A program made the translations under genes and the position numbers. A DNA stretch of 64,000 nucleotides from Streptomyces coffeae (GTDB lineage: Bacteria; Actinomycetota; Actinomycetes; Streptomycetales; Streptomycetaceae), in contig NZ_JAERRF010000035.1 in the NCBI RefSeq assembly GCF_016741875.1, positions 26,335-90,334 of the forward strand, in the 5' to 3' direction. Position 1 is the first letter of the stretch. Every line of letters begins with the position of its first letter. Shown here piece by piece: positions 25,944 through 35,088 of the stretch. The notes beneath the pieces were generated by a model. That model was given only the letters and a program-made list of their open reading frames with translations. It was not told the DNA's origin and made no database searches.

Positions 25944-25971
25944 TTGACTTAGATTCTGTCCATCGTAGGAT
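25944..25971 (+). promoter_or_regulatory. Predicted katG promoter
   Basis: TTGACT at 25944-25949, 16 bases, TAGGAT at 25966-25971: a good match to the main vegetative promoter form. It would leave an untranslated leader of about 280 bases before katG. The Fur-type repressor probably binds close by; no operator could be defined. Confidence 0.6.
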
Positions 25972-26027
25972 CGGTTCCGGCGAGAGCCAAGAGACAGGAA
26001 GACTCCAGTACGACAGGAGACAGAGAC

Positions 26028-26075
26028 GTGACGGGACCACCGCCGAGCGGCTCCGCGGTGCAGGCCCTCCGGTGA
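26028..26075 (+). other. Possible 15-codon leader peptide in the katG leader
   Basis: GTG 26028 follows AGGAG at 26015-26019 with a spacing of eight bases and encodes 'MTGPPPSGSAVQALR' before a TGA. Proline-rich leader peptides can act as attenuators, but a chance frame or the start of a decayed gene is as likely. The rest of the leader up to 26260 holds no intact gene. Confidence 0.3.
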
Positions 26076-26260
26076 AGGCCTCCCGCGTCTCCCTCCACGT
26101 CGTACACGAGGACCTCTGCCTTACCGCGTCCGACGAACCACGGCTTCCCGATCGTCCCCTCGATCGACGAGGCCGAGGCCATCTCCCGGGGCCGTGCCCC
26201 GACCGTTCCACCATCCGCAGTTCATGAGCACCGTGATCCGCCTGGTCCGGAAGGATTCCC

Positions 26261-28477
26261 ATGTCTGAGAACCATGACGCAATCGTCGTAGACGCGAAGA
26301 CGGAAGGCGGAGGTGGCTGCCCGGTCGCACACGGGCGTGCCCCGCACCCGACGCAGGGCGGCGGAAACCGCCAGTGGTGGCCGGACCGGCTGAACCTGAA
26401 GATCCTCGCCAAGAACCCCGCCGTGGCCAACCCCCTCGGTGCGGAGTTCGACTACGCCGAGGCGTTCAAGGGCCTCGACCTCCCGGCCGTGAAGCGGGAC
26501 ATCGCCGAGGTGCTGACCACCTCGCAGGACTGGTGGCCGGCCGACTTCGGCAACTACGGCCCGCTGATGATCCGGATGGCCTGGCACAGCGCGGGCACCT
26601 ACCGCATCAGCGACGGCCGCGGTGGCGCCGGGGCCGGTCAGCAGCGCTTCGCCCCGCTGAACAGCTGGCCGGACAACGGCAACCTGGACAAGGCCCGCCG
26701 TCTGCTGTGGCCGGTCAAGAAGAAGTACGGCCAGGCCATCTCCTGGGCCGACCTCATGATCCTCACCGGCAACGTCGCCCTGGAGACGATGGGCTTCAAG
26801 ACCTTCGGCTTCGCCGGTGGCCGTGCGGACGTCTGGGAGTCGGAGGAGGACGTCTACTGGGGCCCCGAGACCACCTGGCTCGGCGATGAGCGCTACAGCG
26901 GCGAGCGCGAGCTGGAGAACCCGCTCGGCGCGGTCCAGATGGGTCTGATCTACGTCAACCCGGAGGGCCCCAACGGCAACCCGGACCCGATCGCCGCGGC
27001 CCGCGACATCCGTGAGACGTTCCGCCGCATGGCGATGAACGACGAGGAGACCGTCGCCCTGATCGCCGGTGGTCACACCTTCGGCAAGACCCACGGCGCC
27101 GGCCCGGCCGACCACGTCGGCGACGACCCCGAGGCCGCCGGCCTGGAGGAGCAGGGCCTCGGCTGGCGGAGCACGTACAACACCGGCAAGGGCGCCGACG
27201 CCATCACCAGTGGCCTCGAGGTGACCTGGACCAGCACCCCGGCCCAGTGGGGCCACGAGTTCTTCAAGAACCTCTTCGAGTACGAGTACGAGCTCACCCA
27301 GAGCCCGGCCGGCGCCAACCAGTGGGTGGCGAAGAACGCCGAGGCGATCATCCCCGACGCGCACGACCCGTCGAAGAAGCGCCTCCCGATGATGCTCACC
27401 ACCGACCTGTCGCTGCGTTTCGACCCGGTCTACGAGCAGATCTCGCGCCGCTTCTACGAGAACCCCGAGCAGTTCGCGGATGCCTTCGCCCGCGCCTGGT
27501 ACAAGCTGACGCACCGCGACATGGGTCCGGTCGTCCGCTACCTCGGCCCCGAGGTGCCCTCCGAGGTGCTGCTCTGGCAGGACCCGCTGCCGCAGCGCAC
27601 CGGTGAGCTCATCGACGCCGCCGACAGCGCCGCGCTCAAGGAGCAGGTCCTCGCCTCGGGCCTGACCGTCTCGCAGCTGGTCTCCGCGGCCTGGGCCTCG
27701 GCCTCGTCCTTCCGCGGCAGCGACAAGCGCGGCGGTGCCAACGGCGCCCGCGTCCGCCTGGAGCCGCAGCGCGGCTGGGAGGTCAACAACCCGGACGAGC
27801 TCGCCCAGGTGCTTCGCACGCTGGAGGGCATCCAGGAGTCCTTCAACGCCAAGGGCGGCAAGCAGGTCTCCCTGGCCGACCTGATCGTGCTCGCGGGCAA
27901 CGCGGCCGTCGAGAAGGCGGCCAAGGACGGCGGTGTCGAGGTCGAGGTGCCGTTCTCGGCGGGCCGGGTGGACGCCGCGCAGGAGGAGACGGACGTCGAG
28001 TCCTTCGCCGCGCTGGAGCCGGCCGCCGACGGCTTCCGCAACTACGTGGGCAAGGGCAACCGCCTGCCGGCCGAGTACCTGCTGCTCGACAAGGCCAACC
28101 TGCTCACCCTGAGCGGCCCCGAGATGACCGTCCTCGTCGGTGGTCTGCGCGTGCTGGGCGCCAACCACGGCGGTTCGAAGCACGGTGTCCTCACCGACCG
28201 TCCGGGCACCCTGACCAACGACTTCTTCGTCAACCTGCTCGACCTGGGCACGACCTGGAAGTCCACCTCGGAGGCGCAGGACGAGTTCGAGGCCCGCGAC
28301 GCGAGCGGCGCGGTCACCTGGACCGGTACCCGCGCCGACCTGGTCTTCGGCTCGAACTCCGAACTCCGCGCGCTCGCGGAGGTCTACGCGAGCGATGACA
28401 CGAAGGAGAAGTTCGTGAAGGACTTCGTCGCCGCCTGGGCCAAGGTCATGGACCTGGACCGCTTCGACCTGGTCTGA
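26261..28477 (+). CDS. katG: Catalase-peroxidase
   Basis: 738-aa bifunctional haem enzyme that destroys H2O2 and has peroxidase activity in the cytosol. The distal site is 'RMAWHSAGTYR' and the proximal His is in 'GGHTFGKTHGAG'. The Trp-Tyr-Met adduct residues needed for catalase activity are all present: Trp in 'MAWHS', Tyr in 'GLIYVNPEG', Met in 'FRRMAMNDEE'. Both halves of the duplicated peroxidase fold are complete. ATG 26261 follows GGAAGGA. Controlled very probably by the divergent Fur-type repressor, and ended by a strong hairpin. Confidence 0.98.
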   Translation: MSENHDAIVVDAKTEGGGGCPVAHGRAPHPTQGGGNRQWWPDRLNLKILAKNPAVANPLGAEFDYAEAFKGLDLPAVKRDIAEVLTTSQDWWPADFGNYGPLMIRMAWHSAGTYRISDGRGGAGAGQQRFAPLNSWPDNGNLDKARRLLWPVKKKYGQAISWADLMILTGNVALETMGFKTFGFAGGRADVWESEEDVYWGPETTWLGDERYSGERELENPLGAVQMGLIYVNPEGPNGNPDPIAAARDIRETFRRMAMNDEETVALIAGGHTFGKTHGAGPADHVGDDPEAAGLEEQGLGWRSTYNTGKGADAITSGLEVTWTSTPAQWGHEFFKNLFEYEYELTQSPAGANQWVAKNAEAIIPDAHDPSKKRLPMMLTTDLSLRFDPVYEQISRRFYENPEQFADAFARAWYKLTHRDMGPVVRYLGPEVPSEVLLWQDPLPQRTGELIDAADSAALKEQVLASGLTVSQLVSAAWASASSFRGSDKRGGANGARVRLEPQRGWEVNNPDELAQVLRTLEGIQESFNAKGGKQVSLADLIVLAGNAAVEKAAKDGGVEVEVPFSAGRVDAAQEETDVESFAALEPAADGFRNYVGKGNRLPAEYLLLDKANLLTLSGPEMTVLVGGLRVLGANHGGSKHGVLTDRPGTLTNDFFVNLLDLGTTWKSTSEAQDEFEARDASGAVTWTGTRADLVFGSNSELRALAEVYASDDTKEKFVKDFVAAWAKVMDLDRFDLV

Positions 28478-28490
28478 TCCCACCACTCCA

Positions 28491-28526
28491 CGTCCAGGCC
28501 GGCCCGGTGACGGGCCGGCCTGGACG
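28491..28526. terminator. Strong hairpin terminator after katG
   Basis: Perfect 16-bp stem with a GTGA loop: CGTCCAGGCCGGCCCG at 28491-28506 pairs with 28511-28526. It serves katG (plus strand) and the convergent GGCT gene (minus strand). Confidence 0.92.
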
Positions 28527-28532
28527 TTGCCG

Positions 28533-29039
28533 TTACGGGGACGGCCTTGTGCCGGGGCGGTTGTCGTCGGCGGCCAGGTCCGGGGCGATCCGGGCGCACA
28601 AGGCGGCGAATGCGGGAAGGTGGCGGGCCGCGAAGTCGTCGGCGTCCCAGGTCTCCGCCCGGACCTCGCCCTCGCGCCAGAGGTAGGCCCATCCGCGGTC
28701 CCCCGAGGCCAGGGTGATCTGGCGCAACTCGTACTCGTCGTCCTCGAACGCGTCGAGGATCTCCCACTCCCTGGGGCTCAGCCCGGTGAGCAGCAGACCG
28801 GGTGCCGCGGCACCGGAAGCGGGCACGAGTCCGGGGTAGACACGTCGTTCGAGAGCGGCGGCACGCCAGCCGGGAGCGGTCGTGGGTGAGCTCTGGGGCA
28901 TCCGTCCGAGCAGCGGTGTGAGTACGGCCTCGAACTGGAGGGTGCCGTAGGCGAACAGCGCGTTGGGCCCACCGGCGAGCCGACTCCGCAGCGCGGCGTC
29001 GGGGCCGGTCGAGTGCTCGACGGGGATGGCGTCCTGCAC
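28533..29039 (-). CDS. Gamma-glutamylcyclotransferase-fold (AIG2-like) protein
   Basis: 168-aa protein of the GGCT superfamily. The substrate loop is 'LFAYGTLQFEAVLTPLLGR' (about residues 28-46) and the catalytic Glu is expected in 'DAFEDDEYELRQI'. Such enzymes cyclise gamma-glutamyl or related amines, but the natural substrate of bacterial members is mostly unknown. GTG 29039 follows GGAGAG. Stands between katG and a transporter gene without overlap. Confidence 0.8.
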   Translation of the reverse strand: MQDAIPVEHSTGPDAALRSRLAGGPNALFAYGTLQFEAVLTPLLGRMPQSSPTTAPGWRAAALERRVYPGLVPASGAAAPGLLLTGLSPREWEILDAFEDDEYELRQITLASGDRGWAYLWREGEVRAETWDADDFAARHLPAFAALCARIAPDLAADDNRPGTRPSP

Positions 29040-29112
29040 GTGTCTCTCCGATCCCTCCGCGCCAGAGGTTCCGTGGCCGACGACCTTCGGGTCACCTTAT
29101 ACGGCAACCACG

Positions 29113-30522
29113 TCAGTGCCCGGCGCGTGCCCCGCTCCCGCTCCTGGACGGCACACACCACCCCGCGAGACCCGCGGCGATCAGGTAGGCGAGTGCGCCG
29201 ACGGCCATGCTGACCCGCAGCCCCGCGCCGTAGTCGGTGGCCGTGGCGAGCAGGGTGCCGCCGAGCGCCACGCCGGTGGCGCTGCCGAGCTGCCGGGTGG
29301 TGTTGAACAGGGCGGAGGCGGTGCCCGCGTACGCCGGGGGTGCGGCGCCCATGACGGTGGAGGTGGAACCGGTGAGGGCGAAGGAGGTGCCGAATCCCGC
29401 TGCCATCATCGGGGCCACGAGCAGCGGGTAGGCGGGATCGTCGCCCGCGGCGACCCAGCCGCCAAGACCCAGGGCGGCCAGCAGCATGCCGCTGATCACC
29501 AGCGGACGATCCCCGGTCCTCCGGGTCAGCCGCCCGGACAGGACGGAGGCGAACATCGTCATCGCCACCGCGGGGAACAGCGCCAACCCGGTGGCGAGGG
29601 CGCTGAGGCCGCGCTGGTGCTGGAAGTCCAGGCTGGCGGTGAACACCATGCCGTAGAAGCCGAAGTTGAACAGCAGGCCGATGACGGCGCCACCGCCCAG
29701 CGCCCGTGAGCGCAGCAGGCTCGGAGGGAGGGCGGGAGCGCGGGCCAGCCGCTCGCGCACCACAAAGGCCACGGCCGCCAGCACCGAAAGACCCACTCCG
29801 GCGAGGACGGCCGGATCGGACCATCCGCGTCGGCCCGCCTCGTTGAGCGCGGCGGTCAGCAGGGCCACCGCCGCCACGACCGCGCACTGTGCCGGCCAGT
29901 CCAGGGCCCGGGTGGTGAGCCGCGGGGAGGGCGCCACATGGCGCAGTGTCAGCGCCAGACAGGCGATCCCGACGGGCAGATTGATGAGGAACACCCACCG
30001 CCAGCCCACCGTGGAGACCAGCAGCCCGCCCAGCAGCGGCCCGGCCGAGGCCGCGATGCCTGCCACGGAACCCCATAGCCCGAAGGCCCGCGAGCGGGCG
30101 CGGGGATCCGGATACGCCTGCTGGAGAAGAGCCAGCGAACCGGGCACGATCAACGCCGCGCCCAGCCCCTCCACCACCCGGGCGGCGATCAGGAAGGGGG
30201 CGCTCGGCGCGAACGCGCACGCGGCCGAGGCGGCGGTGAACACGGCCACGCCGGCGCAGAAGATACGGCGGTTGCCCAGTCTGTCGCCCAGCGCGCCGCC
30301 GGTCAGCAGGAAACCGGCGAAGACCAGGGTGTATGCGTCGGTGATCCACTGGATGCCGGTGAGTGAGGCCGACAGCTCCCGGCCGATCACCGGTACGGCG
30401 ACGTTGATGACCGTCACATCCAGGATCACCATGAAGTACCCGGCGCACACGGCCAGCAGCGGAACCAGTGACCCCCTGGACGCGGATGGCTCGTCACCAC
30501 CGGCCGACTTCGCGAACGCCAT
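29113..30522 (-). CDS. MFS transporter, DHA2 (14-helix drug/H+ antiporter) type
   Basis: 469-aa membrane exporter. The first helices include 'YFMVILDVTVINVAVPVIG' (motif D1-like), motif A is 'GALGDRLGNRRIF', and motif C-like 'GSVAGIAASAGPLLGGLL' marks it as an antiporter. Fourteen helices fit the length. The last 15 residues are basic and cytosolic. It diverges from a secreted glycosidase. No regulator gene is attached, so the substrate cannot be guessed. Confidence 0.92.
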   Translation of the reverse strand: MAFAKSAGGDEPSASRGSLVPLLAVCAGYFMVILDVTVINVAVPVIGRELSASLTGIQWITDAYTLVFAGFLLTGGALGDRLGNRRIFCAGVAVFTAASAACAFAPSAPFLIAARVVEGLGAALIVPGSLALLQQAYPDPRARSRAFGLWGSVAGIAASAGPLLGGLLVSTVGWRWVFLINLPVGIACLALTLRHVAPSPRLTTRALDWPAQCAVVAAVALLTAALNEAGRRGWSDPAVLAGVGLSVLAAVAFVVRERLARAPALPPSLLRSRALGGGAVIGLLFNFGFYGMVFTASLDFQHQRGLSALATGLALFPAVAMTMFASVLSGRLTRRTGDRPLVISGMLLAALGLGGWVAAGDDPAYPLLVAPMMAAGFGTSFALTGSTSTVMGAAPPAYAGTASALFNTTRQLGSATGVALGGTLLATATDYGAGLRVSMAVGALAYLIAAGLAGWCVPSRSGSGARAGH

Positions 30523-30779
30523 GTCCCCGACTCCATCCCGCTCACGAAGAAACTACAACAAAAGCGACAACAAGGATGGATACCACATGGTGCTCAGCGG
30601 GAGTGGCCGTGGCGATCGCGCGGGCGGCGGCGCCCGTAGCGGGAGAGAGGTGACCGGCGAGTAGGAGAAACCCCACAGAACACGCGTTGGCTCAACGGAG
30701 GGCTGGCCGATTGCGGTGGCAGCGGTCATCATGACGCAGTCGTCGCTCTCAGCACTCACCCACCCTGGGACGGAGTTTC

Positions 30780-32726
30780 GTGAACGGATCCCTCGTCAGA
30801 CCGTTACTGGCCACCGTCCTCCTGCTGCTCTGCCTGACGGCGCCGGATGCCACGGCCGTCCAGCGGGAACCGGGGCAGCGGGCCGCTCCGGCAGCGGGGA
30901 AGGCGGCCCACACCGCGGCGGCGGCCGACTGGAAGGGCCCGCTGAGCACCCGGGGCCGCTGGATCGTCGACGCCGACGGCAACCGCTTCAAGCTGAAGTC
31001 GGGCAACTGGCATGGCGCAAGCGGCACATGGACGGGATCCGGCAGTCCGGACGAGGACGCCAATCACCATTCGGGCGAGAACTCCGGCCGGATGCCACTC
31101 GGTCTCGACCGAGCGTCCATCAAGGAGATCATCTCCGGATTCCAGGAACTGGGCATCAACAGCATCCGGCTGCCGTTCTCCAACGAGATGATCCATGACA
31201 CCCGCCCCGTGACGGACGACTCGGTCGCCGCCAATCCGGAGTTGCGCGGCAGCACGCCGCTCGAGGTGTACGACGTGGTGGTACGGGAACTCACCGGCGC
31301 GGGTCTGGCTGTGATCCTCAACAACCACACCAACACCACACGGTGGTGCTGCGCGGTGGACGGCAACGAGCGTTGGAACGCGAGCCAGTCCGCGGCCACC
31401 TGGGAGAGCGACTGGCTGTTCATGGCGCGCCGCTACCGGGACAACAAGCGCGTGGTCGGCGCCGATCTCTACAACGAGGTGCGCCGCTCCGTATGGGACG
31501 ACCCCAACTGGGGCCTCGGCGACAACCATGACTGGTACGCCGCCTCCCAGCGCGCCGGTGACCGCATCCTGACCGAGGCCAACCCGAATCTGCTGATCAT
31601 CGTCGAGGGGATCAACTGGACCGGCATACCCGTTGACGGCCTCCCCCACGAGCGGCCCACCCTGGAGCCCGTGCGCCGGCTGTCGCACACGCTCGTCGAC
31701 TCCGGCAAGCTGGTCTACTCGGCGCACTTCTACGACTACACCGGTCCGCGCCACACCGGCGCCACCGGCATCGGGGAGACCAGCGACCCTCGCTACCGTG
31801 ATCTCAGCCCGGCGGAACTGACCGCCACACTCAAGCGCCAGGCGTTCTACGTGGCTTCCGAATCCGACCGTCACTTCACGGCTCCCGTCTGGATCAGTGA
31901 GTTCGGCATCGGAGGACGCGAGGAGACCGGGGCGAAGCAGCGGGCCTGGTTCGAGAACTTCGTCGATGAACTCATCCGCGCGGACGTGGACTTCGCCTAC
32001 TGGCCACTCGTCGGACTGCACGAGAACGGCAAGGGAAACGGCTGGGGGCTGCTGCACTGGGACGCCGCGGGCCACCGTATGGGCCTGTACGACGGGGACG
32101 ACTGGCGGGCCGGGGCCTGGACCCGGCTGATCAACGCCGAGGGGCGGACGGGTCATATCGATCCGGTGGCGCGCTGGTCGATGCTCAGCCCAGACCACGG
32201 GGACTTCGTGGCCTCCCGGCGGATGCGCGCGCTGCCCGAGCCGGACTGGGACCGCGGGGCGCGCAAGGCCGCCTGCCCCGACGGGCAGCGGCTGATGGGG
32301 CTGAGCCACACCGGCAACCGCGGACTGTGCTCGGACGTGTCCGCCGCTTCACTGGCGGACACCTCCGGTGGACACGAGGTCGTCACGGATCAGCGGCACG
32401 TGGCGGCGGGCCAGGACTGGGCGTCCGGATACACCAAACTCCAGTGTGCGGACGGTCAGTTCCTGATGGGCTACAGCGTCCGTGGCTCGGCGGTGTCGGC
32501 CGCCCTGTGCGTGGCCGCTTCCCCCGGGAAGCTCGGTGCGGGCGGCCGCACGGTGTGGTTCGACCGGGGCGACAGCCGGGGGACGGCTCCCAAGGGCGGT
32601 GACTTCGCGGACGGCCACTACAAGGGGCAGTGTGCGGACAACGAGTACGCCGCCGGGATCGCCTACACCGGGCGCCTGGGTTCGTCCCGCACCCCGGACG
32701 CCCTGTACTGCCGGAAGCTGCGCTGA
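30780..32726 (+). CDS. Secreted GH5-type glycoside hydrolase with three C-terminal repeats
   Basis: 648-aa exported enzyme starting at GTG 30780 with a cleavable signal ('LLATVLLLLCLTAPDATA'). Residues about 50-470 are a GH5 barrel: the acid/base Glu is in 'DLYNEVR' and the nucleophile Glu in 'WISEFGIG', with 'LPFSNEM' and 'NNHTNTT' as typical loops. The C-terminal 170 residues hold three units of a Cys-rich motif: 'ACPDGQRLMGLS' (497), 'QCADGQFLMGYS' (553) and 'QCADNEYAAGIA' (615), each closed by a second Cys. They may bind carbohydrate. The likely role is hydrolysis of a plant or fungal beta-glycan; the exact substrate is unknown. Confidence 0.88.
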   Translation: MNGSLVRPLLATVLLLLCLTAPDATAVQREPGQRAAPAAGKAAHTAAAADWKGPLSTRGRWIVDADGNRFKLKSGNWHGASGTWTGSGSPDEDANHHSGENSGRMPLGLDRASIKEIISGFQELGINSIRLPFSNEMIHDTRPVTDDSVAANPELRGSTPLEVYDVVVRELTGAGLAVILNNHTNTTRWCCAVDGNERWNASQSAATWESDWLFMARRYRDNKRVVGADLYNEVRRSVWDDPNWGLGDNHDWYAASQRAGDRILTEANPNLLIIVEGINWTGIPVDGLPHERPTLEPVRRLSHTLVDSGKLVYSAHFYDYTGPRHTGATGIGETSDPRYRDLSPAELTATLKRQAFYVASESDRHFTAPVWISEFGIGGREETGAKQRAWFENFVDELIRADVDFAYWPLVGLHENGKGNGWGLLHWDAAGHRMGLYDGDDWRAGAWTRLINAEGRTGHIDPVARWSMLSPDHGDFVASRRMRALPEPDWDRGARKAACPDGQRLMGLSHTGNRGLCSDVSAASLADTSGGHEVVTDQRHVAAGQDWASGYTKLQCADGQFLMGYSVRGSAVSAALCVAASPGKLGAGGRTVWFDRGDSRGTAPKGGDFADGHYKGQCADNEYAAGIAYTGRLGSSRTPDALYCRKLR

Positions 32727-32742
32727 GCGGAAACCGCCCACC

Positions 32743-34500
32743 TCATGGTGAGGACAGGGCGACCACACAGCTCTGTGTCCACCGCCGTCGCAGGCTTGCG
32801 CGCTGCTGGGGGTCGTCCACGGCCGGATAGCCGAAGGCCCCCGAGGGGCTCTGCTGACGCAGCAGGAACTCCAGGCCGTCGCGGACGATACGGTGGCCGG
32901 CCCAGCCGAGCAGCGCCAGGCTCTGGAGGAGCACGGCCACTTCGTCCAGCTTGTAGTCCTTGCAGGCGGCCGGAAGGGCCGCGGCCAGTCGTTCGGCGAC
33001 GGCATGGGCCGAGGAGCCGCGGGAGGACAAACGGCTCGGATCGTCCCCGGCGTACTGGACCAGCCCCCTCGCGGTCATCGCGGGCGGGCTGCCCTCCGCC
33101 ATCAGTGGTGCCGGGTCCGCGGAGTCGATGAGGGAGCGCGCGGTCTCCTCGGAGAGCCGGTCCAGTCGCATCAGCTGCACCACACCACCGGCCGCGGCCG
33201 CGGGGATGGCCGTGAGGCCGGAGAGCGCGGTGGCGGTGTCGTCGAGGAAGCGGTCCAGCGTCGCACAGCCGCCGGAGGTCGCCCTCAGTCCGTGGGCGCA
33301 CTCGAACACCACGTCGGCTCCGATGCGTTGCCACAACGACGGCCCCGGCTCGGCTTCGACGCGTTTGACGACCGAGGCGAGCGCGGAGTGGGCGAGTGCG
33401 GGTTCACGAAGCGAACGGGCGCCACGTGCGGCAGCGGCCGCCGCGGGAAGAGCCGCCTCGAGGTCGGCGGTCACGGCGGCTTCGGCGAGCCAGCCGGTGG
33501 CCCGGCGAAGGGCGGCTGCGGTCGGTGCGGCATCGGGCGCCGCCGGGGGTGACGGCCGCTGACGGCGGATGACGGACGAGCTTCTGGCGAGCAGTCCGGC
33601 GAGCGCCGCGACGATGGTCGTGTGGTACGCGGTGGCCCAGGAGCGGTACTCCTCGTCGCCGCCTTCGAGCCCCGGGTGGACGATCCCTTCCGGACCGGCG
33701 ACCCGGCCGTCGGGTTCCTGGACCTCGGCGAGAAAGGCCCAGGCCCGCTCCGCCTCCGCCGAATCGCGGATGCCCAGGCACAGCAGAGAACAGAGCAGCT
33801 CCGCGACGAGGTCCGCGTTCCCTCGGCGCCGGCACAGCAGACACAGCGCTTCGAGCAGTTCGATGGCGCTGGACAGATCGAAATCGGCGCGCCACTTCGG
33901 GACGCGCAATCCGAAGTCGGTGGCGTAGAAGATCGTGTGGGTGATCGCGTAGATATCGCGGTCCCCGAGCCTGAGGACCGATGGGTCCGCGCAGAACAGC
34001 GTGAAGGGCAGAATCTCCTCGACCGCGGGCAGCCGGTTTTCGACTCCGGCCAGTTCCATGGTGTGCAGCAGATCCAGCTGCCGATAAGGGATGCGCTCGA
34101 AAGAGGTCGCATAGCGACCTGCCACGGATTGCTCGATGAGGTGGTGGAATTCTTCGTCGTGCTGTCCGCACAACCGGAGCGCCGCGTGCGTGCCGGCGTA
34201 CAGCAGAAGTGCGCGCTCATCCCGGCCGACGAGTTCCCGATAGGACGGACGCTTCGCGACGGCACCCATCCGGTCGAACAGCCGCTGATAGTCCTCGTCG
34301 AAAGGGGCGGGGTCCAGCCGGGCGCGCAGTCCGACCAGCAGCGCCATCTCCACCAGCGCCTTGCGGGCGAAGAGAACGGATCGCTCTTCAGCGGTGTCCG
34401 GGTCGAACCGGGTGTGGTGCGCGGCCAGCCAGGAGACCGCTCGCTCTTCGACCGCGCACCACGGTGGGGGCAGCTCGCTCCCCGCGTTCATCGGTGCCAC
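32743..34500 (-). CDS. Large alpha-helical toroid-like protein (DUF6895-like, function unknown)
   Basis: 585-aa soluble protein with no catalytic motif I can name. It is almost all helix, with alpha/alpha repeat features: 'FLLRQQSPSGAFGYP' near the C-terminus is like the repeats of prenyltransferases and terpene cyclases, and 'YAITHTIFYATDFG' (about 175) recalls DUF6895 proteins of actinomycetes. GTG 34500 follows GAGGGGG; ATG 34491 is a second option. It is the last gene of a three-gene operon after two tiny genes. Whether it modifies the small peptide, makes a terpenoid or does something else cannot be said. Confidence 0.7.
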   Translation of the reverse strand: MAPMNAGSELPPPWCAVEERAVSWLAAHHTRFDPDTAEERSVLFARKALVEMALLVGLRARLDPAPFDEDYQRLFDRMGAVAKRPSYRELVGRDERALLLYAGTHAALRLCGQHDEEFHHLIEQSVAGRYATSFERIPYRQLDLLHTMELAGVENRLPAVEEILPFTLFCADPSVLRLGDRDIYAITHTIFYATDFGLRVPKWRADFDLSSAIELLEALCLLCRRRGNADLVAELLCSLLCLGIRDSAEAERAWAFLAEVQEPDGRVAGPEGIVHPGLEGGDEEYRSWATAYHTTIVAALAGLLARSSSVIRRQRPSPPAAPDAAPTAAALRRATGWLAEAAVTADLEAALPAAAAAARGARSLREPALAHSALASVVKRVEAEPGPSLWQRIGADVVFECAHGLRATSGGCATLDRFLDDTATALSGLTAIPAAAAGGVVQLMRLDRLSEETARSLIDSADPAPLMAEGSPPAMTARGLVQYAGDDPSRLSSRGSSAHAVAERLAAALPAACKDYKLDEVAVLLQSLALLGWAGHRIVRDGLEFLLRQQSPSGAFGYPAVDDPQQRASLRRRWTQSCVVALSSP

Positions 34501-34569
34501 AACTGCCCCCTCGTCATTCTGTGTCCATGGGGTCGGCCTCGCGCGGCCGCGGAAGCCGCGAGGTCGCCC

Positions 34570-34767
34570 CTACTGCTCGGCCGCGGCTGTCTCGTCGCAT
34601 TCGGCCGCGACAACGAGCACGTACTTCTCCCACGCCAACACATATCCCGCGACCTCATCGAGTGTCGTGGTCGCGCGGACCAGTTGCTCCAGAGGTATTT
34701 CGAGATGGACGAGTCCGCTGGTCTGGAGGAACTCCAGGGCCTTCCGGGTATCAATGGAACAGGACAT
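34570..34767 (-). CDS. 65-aa hypothetical protein, middle gene of the small operon
   Basis: Short protein with two predicted helices ('KALEFLQTSG', 'LDEVAGYVLAWEKYVLVVAA') and an acidic tail 'ECDETAAAEQ'. ATG 34767 has a strong GGAGG seven bases upstream. Its start overlaps the end of the 43-aa gene by 17 bases, and the 585-aa gene follows after 69 bp. No family recognised. It could be a peptide-binding or adaptor protein. Confidence 0.6.
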   Translation of the reverse strand: MSCSIDTRKALEFLQTSGLVHLEIPLEQLVRATTTLDEVAGYVLAWEKYVLVVAAECDETAAAEQ

Positions 34768-34882
34768 GGCTTGCCTCCGTGGAAAGTTGGGTGCATCGGC
34801 GGAATTTCTCTGCCGCACCGCCGAGGTGCCTCCCAGTCTGGCCATCGACCGGCAAGGTGTCACTTGAGCTTTCAATACTCAT
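34751..34882 (-). CDS. 43-aa peptide, possible precursor peptide
   Basis: Very small gene at the head of the operon. The N-terminal half is Ser/Asp-rich ('MSIESSSDTLPVDGQTGRHL'), then a Gly-Gly pair at 21-22, then a 21-residue part with one Cys (30), several Ser/Thr and the end 'SHVLFH'. A double-Gly boundary is typical of leader/core junctions in modified peptides, but no known leader motif is complete. ATG 34882 has GAGG eight bases upstream; a longer frame back to 34969 lacks a ribosome site. Coupled by overlap to the 65-aa gene. Confidence 0.45.
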   Translation of the reverse strand: MSIESSSDTLPVDGQTGRHLGGAAEKFRRCTQLSTEASHVLFH

Positions 34883-35088
34883 ATCATCACCCTCGGATAG
34901 CCTGTGAGAATTCCGAGACACCTCCCGGTATTCATGGTGCAGTTGAGCCGGGGCGGTTGAGTTGTCCATGAGTGGCGGCGCCTATGCCGTTCGGCGCGCC
35001 GCTTGCCCAACTGCCCTGTGGGGCACGCCACTCCCGCCCCGTATAGTCATGGTCTGACGCATTCGCCCCCGTCGGCCGGAGGTTCCAC

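Noticed and set aside
25949..26182. Minus-strand 77-codon frame in the katG leader
   Set aside because: It looks moderately protein-like but has no convincing ribosome site and lies over the predicted katG promoter; not supported.
34883..34969. Longer start of the 43-aa peptide (72 codons)
   Set aside because: No ribosome site at 34969 and poor coding look before 34882.
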